From assembly GCA_003225595.1 (NCBI GenBank), contig QIAR01000132.1, forward strand, positions 1-7,938: a stretch of 7,938 nucleotides of DNA, given 5' to 3'. Both the position numbers and the translations under genes were made by a program. This document shows, piece by piece, positions 1-5,650 of this stretch. The notes beneath the pieces are model-generated. The model was not told where the DNA came from. It was given only the letters and a program-made list of their open reading frames with translations, and did not search any database. The DNA comes from Acidobacteriota bacterium (lineage in GTDB: Bacteria; Acidobacteriota; Terriglobia; Terriglobales; Acidobacteriaceae). Each line of letters begins with the position of its first letter. Position 1 is the stretch's first letter.

Positions 1-226
1 GGGACCTGTCATCGATCAGATCGGCTGATGAACAAACTGTCACGCTTTGTCCTCACCACTGTTGGCGTCCTGCTGATCGAGCTATGCGAGAAGAGTATGA
101 GCCCGCTGGCATACCTGAGGCGAGTACCCCCTATCTACCGCGCGCAGCCAGGAAGGCGGTAACGACATTGTCTGCCCCGTCTAGAGTGTTCTTCGGCAGC
201 CAGTGCCCCGGTCTTCAATAGGGGTT
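1..226. other. No recognisable gene (left edge)
   Basis: Two plus-strand frames are open from the left edge: one ends at a TAA at 160-162 and the other at a TAG at 219-221. Neither translation resembles a family I know. The second is rich in Cys, His, Trp and Pro, which looks like chance opening in GC-rich DNA. An ATG at 28 would give a 44-residue peptide with a short hydrophobic start, but no ribosome binding site precedes it. The stretch lies downstream of the minus-strand CoA-binding gene, so a terminator is expected here. I see only weak stems (CTGCC/GGCAG around 171-199) with no T-run. It could hold the 3' end of a convergent gene whose body is outside the window. Confidence 0.4.
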
Positions 227-655
227 TCAGCCGAAACGGGCGCGGTGCTCCTTCAGGATGCACTGGTCCATCACGACGAAAATGCCTGCCTGGCGAGCCT
301 TCTCGGCGGCCTTTTCATTGATCACTTCTTCCTGCATCCAGATGGCAGGGATTTCTAATCGGATGGCCTGATCGACAATTTCTTCCACGTACTCCGGACG
401 GCGAAAGATGTCCACGATATCGATTTTTTCTCGCACCTCGAGCAGCGAGCGGTAGGACTTCTCTCCCAGAGCCTCCTCGATCTTGGGGTTTACGGGAATA
501 ATATGATAACCGTGACTCTGCATGTATGCCGCAACACCGTGGCTGGGCCGCAGCGGACTATCGGAAAGCCCCACTACCGCAATAGTCCGGACACGCTTCA
601 GCAGATCTGTAATGGGATCGGGCTGGGGCAAAGACGCCATTCGCTTCGCGAGCAT
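227..655 (-). CDS. CoA-binding domain protein (YccU-like)
   Basis: A 142-residue protein that is a single Rossmann-type CoA-binding domain, the fold found alone in YccU-type proteins and as the first domain of acyl-CoA synthetases (ADP-forming). The nucleotide-binding segment is IAVVGLSDSPLRPSHGVAAY (about residues 25-44), with the glycine turn after beta-1. PVNPK follows at 54-58 after beta-2. The family's C-terminal signature is also present: an IWMQ strand at 105-108 and a VVMDQC...EHRAR ending with Cys132 and His137. The length is normal, so the protein is complete. Its biochemical role is not established; binding of CoA or a CoA thioester in the cytoplasm is inferred from the fold. Two starts are possible, ATG at 655 or ATG at 640 (residue 6), and neither has a clear Shine-Dalgarno sequence. 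It lies 78 bp after the repeat-protein gene on the same strand, so it may be the last operon gene or have its own promoter. Confidence 0.9.
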   Translation of the reverse strand: MLAKRMASLPQPDPITDLLKRVRTIAVVGLSDSPLRPSHGVAAYMQSHGYHIIPVNPKIEEALGEKSYRSLLEVREKIDIVDIFRRPEYVEEIVDQAIRLEIPAIWMQEEVINEKAAEKARQAGIFVVMDQCILKEHRARFG

Positions 656-733
656 TGTATCCGGGCAGGGTTACAGACGCCAGTTTAGAGCTGGGCTGAG
701 CGCAGCGCACACAATTGGTTCCCCAAGTACTCC

Positions 734-1984
734 TTATTGCTTCTCCTTCTTGACATCCATTTTTTGTTTGAACATTTTTATCGCCAGCTTACGAATGGTC
801 TCTGAGACTTCCTTGTTGCCCGCCAAGTTCTTCAGGTCATGCAGCAGCAGATTCTTCAACAACCCGAGCGAAGTGTCGAGTGGCGTCCGCGGATTGAATA
901 TGAGATTGCGCAACACAGTGTAGTTCTTGGCGAAACGGCGCTTCATGGAAATTCCGCGCAGCACCGCCTCTAGCACATTCTTTTGACCGGCGAAATTTTC
1001 CACCTCCCCATCGGTGATCTTAGGCGATTCCAGCACCGCCAGTGCCACAATCTTGGTGCCATCACGAACCAGAATCGAGCGCTCCTCCTTGCTGCCCTTC
1101 ATGGCTAACTGAATGCGCCCTTTGATATCCATTTTCGCGATCTTTTGCAAGGTGTTATCGCGCCTTCCTTCAGGGTTGAGATAAGGTTTCTTACCGCCGG
1201 TTATGGCTTTCCGAGCGGCGGCAGCAGCCGATGGGCTGGTCGGGGCTCCCGTTGCGAGCGCATTAGCGACTGAGATAGAACTGGCCGCTCCCCCTGCAGG
1301 TTCTTCCAGCGGCTCGTCGTAAAAATCGCCGATCGGCCGGAACGGCCTGTCCGCTTGCGCGGAAATCTCGGTCGCGTTTTCGGTGAGATAGGTGATGAGT
1401 GCTTCGTCGAGCACACCGTCGGCGCCAGCTGATTCTGGAGGGAGCGCATCTTCCGATGGGACTTCCTTGTTCGGCTCGGGTCGTGCGGACTTCGAGTCAG
1501 CGCTCTCCAATCCGGAAGAGGCCAAAACCTCCCCCATTTGAGCGGACTCCGCCGCTTTGAGGTTCGGATTTGAGGCCAGCGCGTTCTGGATGGCGGGTGA
1601 CTGAGTCCCGCGCCTGCTATTCCGGACGGCTTCGATAATTTCACGCGATCCAGAAGCCGCCAACTCAATGATGGAATCTGCAGGAACCGAGGGGTTCTCG
1701 ATCAGGGCGGAGAGTAGACACGGTCGCAGGTTATCGGGCGATACCAGGTATTCCAGCACCTCGCGGGGAGTGCCGGGGTCAGATGCGACTGCGACCGAGG
1801 AAACCTCGTCCCACCCCGCCAGCGTGAGCCGAGCCTGCTGACCGAAAATCCTGTGATGACTCGCCAGGTAAACCAGGATTTCTATCATTTCAGCGGGTGG
1901 CACCGTGAGTCCCCCGCGGGCTGCGGCATGCATGCGGGTGGACGGCAAGGCAGATGCGCGGATGAGGTCGATCAGGCGCGACAT
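734..1984 (-). CDS. Conserved-type hypothetical protein with LRV/HEAT-like helical repeats
   Basis: I do not recognise a named family for this 416-residue protein. Three regions can be seen. Residues 1-145 are alpha-helical, with units of the form [D/N]P-x-x-P followed by a hydrophobic helix: SDPGTPREVLEYL (68-80), ENPSVPADSIIELA (96-109) and SNPNL (138-142). This is the spacing of leucine-rich-variant/armadillo-like repeats. Residues about 150-262 are a low-complexity linker rich in Ala, Ser, Pro and Glu, probably disordered. Residues 263-416 are a basic helical domain that reuses the motif at ESPKITDGEVENFA (319-332) and FNPRTPLDTSLGLL (363-376), and it ends in a Lys-rich tail. There is no signal peptide or membrane segment, so it is probably cytosolic. 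Such repeats usually bind protein or nucleic acid; that role is inference. The start is supported by AGAAGGA nine bases upstream, inside the end of the HD gene, which indicates translational coupling. Confidence 0.8.
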   Translation of the reverse strand: MSRLIDLIRASALPSTRMHAAARGGLTVPPAEMIEILVYLASHHRIFGQQARLTLAGWDEVSSVAVASDPGTPREVLEYLVSPDNLRPCLLSALIENPSVPADSIIELAASGSREIIEAVRNSRRGTQSPAIQNALASNPNLKAAESAQMGEVLASSGLESADSKSARPEPNKEVPSEDALPPESAGADGVLDEALITYLTENATEISAQADRPFRPIGDFYDEPLEEPAGGAASSISVANALATGAPTSPSAAAAARKAITGGKKPYLNPEGRRDNTLQKIAKMDIKGRIQLAMKGSKEERSILVRDGTKIVALAVLESPKITDGEVENFAGQKNVLEAVLRGISMKRRFAKNYTVLRNLIFNPRTPLDTSLGLLKNLLLHDLKNLAGNKEVSETIRKLAIKMFKQKMDVKKEKQ

Positions 1985-1989
1985 AATAT

Positions 1990-2652
1990 CTAATCCTTCT
2001 GCTTGTGACTGCGATTGGAGCGCCGCTTCGAAACATCGCCACCGTTCGTGGCAGCCAACTTTTCCAGTTCGGAAACAACTCTCTCCATTTCGTTGGTCAG
2101 ACGATTGTCCTTACCCCGGCTGAATTCTTTGACTAATTGCCGATAGTACCAAAGCGTGCCCTCGCGTTTTCCGGTGAACTTCTCCCATGTTGATTCCCCG
2201 CTCTCGCGGTAGTCGGTGAGAATGGCACGCGCATTATGAAGTTTGTCTGCAGCCGATACGAGGCGAGTGTCGGAGTCCTCCGTTGCCAGCCTCTTCAGAT
2301 ATTGCTCTTTACGTTCTCGCCAGGGTGGCTTGGGGCTCGTATAGGCATCGGTGCAGCCGTCCACGATATGAGCCACACGACTGCCAAAACGTCGACGGAT
2401 TTCCTCCAGCATAGGCGCACCACCACAGTCTTCTACTACGTCGTGTAGGAGCGCGGCAATGGCCATATCTTCGTCTCCGCCGGCTTCGAGTACGAGTGAC
2501 GCGACACCCAGCAAATGGGCGATGTAAGGTACATCCGTACCTTTGCGCGTCTGCCTCCCGTGCTTCTTCGAGGCGAACCGCAATGCCTCATCAAAACGGC
2601 GGCCAAGCTTGTTGCGCATTTTGTTCGAACCGACACCCACGTGCTTCTTCAT
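1990..2652 (-). CDS. HD-domain metal-dependent phosphohydrolase, SpoT/MESH1-like (possible (p)ppGpp hydrolase)
   Basis: A 220-residue single-domain HD protein. The metal-binding set is complete: His46 (PYIAH), His70-Asp71 (LLHDVVED) and Asp136 (SAADKLHN). The extra residues typical of (p)ppGpp hydrolases are also visible: Glu74-Asp75 in HDxxED and Asn140 in the DKLHN motif. The block from HGRQTRKGTDVPYIAH (31-46) to the HDVVED motif closely matches the N-terminal hydrolase domain of SpoT/Rel. There is no synthetase, TGS or ACT domain, so it is the length of small alarmone hydrolases (MESH1 type). Removal of the 3'-pyrophosphate of (p)ppGpp in the cytosol, using Mn2+, is therefore the best guess; a different nucleotide substrate is possible. 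The last 20 or so residues are a basic tail. Its ATG overlaps the prfB stop as ATGA, so its translation should follow that of RF2. An in-frame ATG at residue 12 is an alternative start. Confidence 0.87.
   Translation of the reverse strand: MKKHVGVGSNKMRNKLGRRFDEALRFASKKHGRQTRKGTDVPYIAHLLGVASLVLEAGGDEDMAIAALLHDVVEDCGGAPMLEEIRRRFGSRVAHIVDGCTDAYTSPKPPWRERKEQYLKRLATEDSDTRLVSAADKLHNARAILTDYRESGESTWEKFTGKREGTLWYYRQLVKEFSRGKDNRLTNEMERVVSELEKLAATNGGDVSKRRSNRSHKQKD
1994..2000 (-). promoter_or_regulatory. Shine-Dalgarno of the repeat-protein gene
   Basis: Reading the minus strand, AGAAGGA ends nine bases before the ATG at 1984. It lies within the last codons of the HD-hydrolase gene, whose TAG is at 1992-1990. 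It is the clearest ribosome binding site in the cluster, fixes the start of the 416-residue protein, and suggests that ribosomes finishing the HD gene reinitiate here. Confidence 0.7.
2649..2652 (-). other. ATGA stop/start overlap of prfB and the HD gene
   Basis: On the minus strand, bases 2652-2649 read ATGA. ATG opens the HD hydrolase and TGA closes prfB. This four-base overlap is the usual arrangement for termination-reinitiation coupling. The stop codon is UGA, which RF2 itself reads. Confidence 0.9.
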
Positions 2653-3753
2653 GTTTGATTCTCATCACGCCGCAGGTGCAGATAGCCGCGGATGAACGGT
2701 TGTAAGTCGCCATCGAGCACGCGATCCACGTCTCCGATTTCCACCTTGGTACGGTGGTCCTTGACCATGCGGTAGGGCTGCAGTACGTAAGAGCGAATCT
2801 GCGAGCCGAAATCGATGTCAAGTTTGGAGTCTTCGATCTTCTTCGTCTCTGCGCGCTTCTTCTCCATTTCGTACTCGTAAATCTTGGAGCGGAGCATGCT
2901 CATGGCGCGTTCACGGTTTTTGTGCTGCGAGCGTTCATTCTGGCACGCGACCACGATGCCCGTCGGAATGTGGGTGATGCGCACCGCCGAATCCGTGGTG
3001 TTGACGTGCTGGCCGCCCTTGCCACTGGAGCGATAGGTGTCCACGCGAAGGTCTTCCGGCCTGATGATGACCTCGATGCTGTCATCGATTTCTGGAGAAA
3101 CGAAGACGCTGGCGAAAGATGTATGGCGGCGCTTCGCCTGATCGAATGGCGAAATCCTCACCAGGCGATGCACGCCAATTTCGCTGGTGAGCAGGCCGAA
3201 AGCATAATCGCCGGTCACCGTGAATGTAGCTGACTTGATCCCGGCTTCTTCGCCCGGTTGGTAGTCGTTGAGCACGGTTTGAAAACCCTGGCGCTCAGCC
3301 CAGCGCAAATACATGCGAAGCAGCATCTCCGCCCAGTCTTGTGATTCGGTCCCGCCCGCGCCCGGATGGATGGTGACGATGGCATTGCGCGCGTCATTTT
3401 CGCCGGAAAGTAGAGTTTCAGTTTCGAGACGATCGACTAACTCGCGCAAGGAATCGATTTCACGACGCAGATCCGCGTCAACATTTTCGCCCTCACGTGC
3501 GAGTTCGAAGTAGGCGGCAATATCATCGCCGTGCCGGCCGAGGTCAGCCTCAGTGGCCAACACGTGTTCCAGGCGCTTGCGCTCACGCATGATCTGCTGA
3601 GATTTTTCGGGATTCGCCCAGAGACTCGGCTCGGAGATCTTTTTTTCGATTTCGGCCAGCTGCTGGCGGAGCTTGCCTGCGTCAAAGATACTCCTGCAGG
3701 TCGCGAACCTTCCCCTTGAGCAACGCGTATTCCTGTTCCAGTTCTTCGACCAT
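2649..3753 (-). CDS. prfB: Peptide chain release factor 2 (RF2), expressed by programmed +1 frameshift
   Basis: RF2 recognises UGA and UAA stop codons in the ribosome and triggers peptide release. The codon-recognition tripeptide SPF (residues 201-203) and the catalytic GGQ in SSGKGGQHVN (246-248) are present, within a few residues of their E. coli positions (205-207 and 250-252). The gene is split: 23 codons from ATG at 3753 (starts MVEELEQEYALLKG) end in CTT then TGA at 3684-3682. Skipping the T at 3684 continues as GAC GCA GGC and gives a 367-residue protein (E. coli, 365). The N-terminal coiled-coil domain occupies about residues 1-110. The first ATG in the main frame, at 3590, would remove 54 residues and is not the real start. 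Ser242 occupies the position of E. coli Thr246 (SSGKGGQ against TSGAGGQ), and GGQ Gln248 should be methylated by PrmC. The gene starts five bases after the lnt stop and overlaps the HD gene by four. Confidence 0.96.
3681..3696 (-). promoter_or_regulatory. prfB programmed +1 frameshift site (autoregulatory)
   Basis: Read on the minus strand the site is CAGGAG TAT CTT TGA C. It has the parts of the E. coli site: an internal Shine-Dalgarno-like AGGAG (3695-3691), three bases, the slippery CTT (3687-3685), and the in-frame stop TGA followed by C, the poor UGAC termination context. When RF2 is scarce, ribosomes pause at UGA and slip +1 from CUU to UUU, reading GAC next. When RF2 is abundant they terminate after 23 codons. 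The downstream frame from GAC is open through to the RF2 stop at 2649. Confidence 0.95.
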
Positions 3754-3758
3754 AGTTA

Positions 3759-5366
3759 TCACTTCGCCTTGCGTTGGAATGTAAAGCGCGTCAACAGCGC
3801 TCCCACAAAAATTATCGCACACAGGTAGGCGAACCAGTCACCGTGCCGGGTGTAGAACGTGGTTACGGAGGTGAGTGCGTATGGCGCCTCAAGTACAGTG
3901 CGGACCTTGCGTTCGGCACGCGCCACAATGCGTCCATAGGGGTCAATCGAGGCGGTCACCCCGGTATTTGTGTCGCTGAGCAACCAGCGGCCGTTCTCGA
4001 TGGCGCGCATGCGCGTCTGGCTCAAATGCTGTGCGTAGGCGCCGCTGTCGCCGTACCAGCCATCATTCGAGATGTTCACTAGAACCTGTGCACCGTTCGC
4101 GACAAACTGCCGCACCTCATCCGGAAAAATCGATTCGTAACAGATGAAGACACCAATCTTACTCCCGTCAGCCTCGAGCGGTGCGCGCGACCGGCCGCGT
4201 TGGAAATCTCCGACTTCCTTGGTCAGCATGTCCATAAATGGCAGGGCATTTTTGAAGGGGACATACTCGCCGAAAGGTACGAGGTGCACTTTATCGTAGC
4301 GCGAAACCCAATCTCCGCTCGGACTAATCAGGGCGGCTGAGTTGTAGACATGAGTCTCCCGCTCCGGAGATTGTGAAGCGTTGCGCACCCCAATGCTCCC
4401 GGTAATGACCCATGCGTGGGCTTCACGAGCAAGGTTGCTGACCGCCTGGCGGAAGTCAGGATCACCGCTATAAAAGGGAGCCGGCGACTCCGGCCAGATG
4501 ATCGGGTCGAAATGCTGGGTTTCGCTTGAACCCGGCGGGTTCAAACTGATCCAAGTCAGGTCGCGTAGGGTGCCCTCGAAGTAGTCCTTGGTCCAGTCAG
4601 CTGCCTGCAGAATGGGAATGTTCTCTTGCACCAGGAGAGCTGTTCGATCCGTGGGCAGACGCGGCGGCGTGATCCAGCGCCCGGCTTGCAGCACCACCGC
4701 GGCGCCCAAAGCCGCCGCCAGGAGTACTTTGCGCTTATCGCGATACACTAGGAAAGCTGCTGCTATCGCCGTATTCACCAGCATGATCTCGAATGAGAGT
4801 CCGTACACGCCCGTAACTGCGGCAACACGCGCCAGGGGGATATTGTCCACCTGAGCGATGCCCAGGAGATTCCAGGGGAAACCCGTGATGCGGGTGCGTG
4901 CTAACTCCACCGCGACCCAGAGGAACGGCGCAGCCAGCAGGGCACGGCGGCTGATGGCCTCGCCGCCCGCCACCAGACTTAAGAGAAACCCAAACACACC
5001 GTGGTAAAGCGCCAGATAAAGGCAGAAGAGAATCAGCATGACCAAAGCAACCGGCCTGCTCAGCCCCCCGTACCGGTGCATCGTGTCAGCGATCCAGTAG
5101 CACGTGCCCGCGTACCACAAGATTCCGCATATGTAGGCCAGCAGGAAAGCCTGTCCTGGGGTGGGGGGCAGCAGCTTGACCGAGGCGTCAAGTTGCAGAG
5201 TGGCCGCCTTGCGGGCCCGGAGTAGCGCGACCAGCAGCGGTGCTAGCGCAACCCAGGAAAGTATGTACAGTCTCGGAAGGGGAAAAATCACAGTCTGCAA
5301 CCCCGCAGAGAAGAGGATCAGAATCCAGGCGCTGGAGTGAATCTGTCGCACAGGCAAGAATAACAA
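3759..5366 (-). CDS. lnt: Apolipoprotein N-acyltransferase
   Basis: Lnt is an inner-membrane enzyme that moves an acyl chain from a phospholipid to the N-terminal Cys of apolipoproteins, the last step of lipoprotein maturation after Lgt and LspA. The 535-residue protein has the usual plan: hydrophobic membrane segments over about residues 10-230, a periplasmic nitrilase-fold domain (about 240-500), and one C-terminal membrane helix (about 508-528). The catalytic triad is visible as Glu293 in IIWPESPAPF, Lys359 in SRYDKVHLVPFGEY and Cys409 in GVFICYESIFPDE. Glu411 also matches a conserved family residue. The start is uncertain. No ATG lies in frame before residue 96, which is too late. TTG at 5366, TTG at 5357 and GTG at 5351 are possible, and none has a clear Shine-Dalgarno sequence. 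The open frame continues upstream without a start. It is the first gene of the cluster, with prfB five bases downstream. Confidence 0.95.
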   Translation of the reverse strand: MLFLPVRQIHSSAWILILFSAGLQTVIFPLPRLYILSWVALAPLLVALLRARKAATLQLDASVKLLPPTPGQAFLLAYICGILWYAGTCYWIADTMHRYGGLSRPVALVMLILFCLYLALYHGVFGFLLSLVAGGEAISRRALLAAPFLWVAVELARTRITGFPWNLLGIAQVDNIPLARVAAVTGVYGLSFEIMLVNTAIAAAFLVYRDKRKVLLAAALGAAVVLQAGRWITPPRLPTDRTALLVQENIPILQAADWTKDYFEGTLRDLTWISLNPPGSSETQHFDPIIWPESPAPFYSGDPDFRQAVSNLAREAHAWVITGSIGVRNASQSPERETHVYNSAALISPSGDWVSRYDKVHLVPFGEYVPFKNALPFMDMLTKEVGDFQRGRSRAPLEADGSKIGVFICYESIFPDEVRQFVANGAQVLVNISNDGWYGDSGAYAQHLSQTRMRAIENGRWLLSDTNTGVTASIDPYGRIVARAERKVRTVLEAPYALTSVTTFYTRHGDWFAYLCAIIFVGALLTRFTFQRKAK

Positions 5367-5650
5367 ACGGGTTGCCCAATTCAGTAGCGACGGGAATCGG
5401 AGTGTCTGCGAGTCGAGGCCTCTCTGGCATTCGACTACTCCCTGCGCCTCGCATCGGATAACATGAAGGCTATATGGGAGCGCTGGTCACAATTGCGGTA
5501 TCTTTCCTTAAAGCCATGCTTTGGCCTTGAAGCCATGTTTTTGGGGGAATCGGTTCCTTCTTTGTGCTGGTCCTGAGCGGAATTGACTTTGAGACACTTA
5601 TCGGCGCGGATGATTCTAGCCAACACTGACGGTTAATTCGTTCCTCCTCG
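5367..5650. other. Divergent intergenic region between lnt and the permease gene
   Basis: These 284 bases separate two genes that point away from each other, so promoters for both should lie here. I find no convincing -35/-10 pair. TTGACT at 5583-5588 on the plus strand matches a -35 box at five of six positions, but the best -10 candidate (GATGAT, 5609-5614) is about 20 bases away and weak. Just before the permease ATG the DNA reads TTCCTCCTCG, the opposite of a Shine-Dalgarno sequence. The lnt reading frame stays open into this region without a good start codon. A doubtful small reading frame at 5474-5629 is listed separately. Confidence 0.5.
5474..5629 (+). other. Possible broken small membrane-protein ORF (doubtful)
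   Basis: From ATG at 5474, 18 codons (MGALVTIAVSFLKAMLWP) reach a TGA at 5528-5530. The same frame then continues for 32 codons to another TGA at 5627-5629. The second part begins SHVFGGIGSFFVLVLSGIDF, a plausible membrane helix, and ends in an acidic, polar tail. Reading through the first TGA would give a 51-residue protein with two hydrophobic stretches. The frame is the same as that of the permease downstream. This could be a small gene inactivated by one nonsense mutation, the worn remains of a gene, or chance. No ribosome binding site was found before the ATG, and I know no family it matches. Confidence 0.2.

Noticed and set aside
171..199. CTGCC/GGCAG inverted repeat as terminator of the minus-strand cluster
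   Set aside because: The stem is only five pairs with a long loop and no T-run on the minus strand, so it does not qualify as an intrinsic terminator.
503..923. Plus-strand open frames opposite the CoA-binding gene and the repeat-protein 3' end
   Set aside because: They are antisense to two well-supported genes, and their translations lack any protein-family signal.
2754..3233. A 159-codon plus-strand open frame
   Set aside because: It lies wholly antisense to the RF2 core, including the GGQ and SPF motifs, and its translation has no recognisable domain; it is a shadow of prfB.
3681..3684. Frameshift mutation or pseudogene in prfB
   Set aside because: The break falls exactly at the conserved CTTTGAC recoding site with an upstream SD-like AGGAG, so it is programmed, not decay.
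5511..5544. Imperfect direct repeat AAGCCATG...TTTGG at 5511 and 5530
   Set aside because: The exact part is only eight bases and there are two copies; too short to call an operator or element without comparison.
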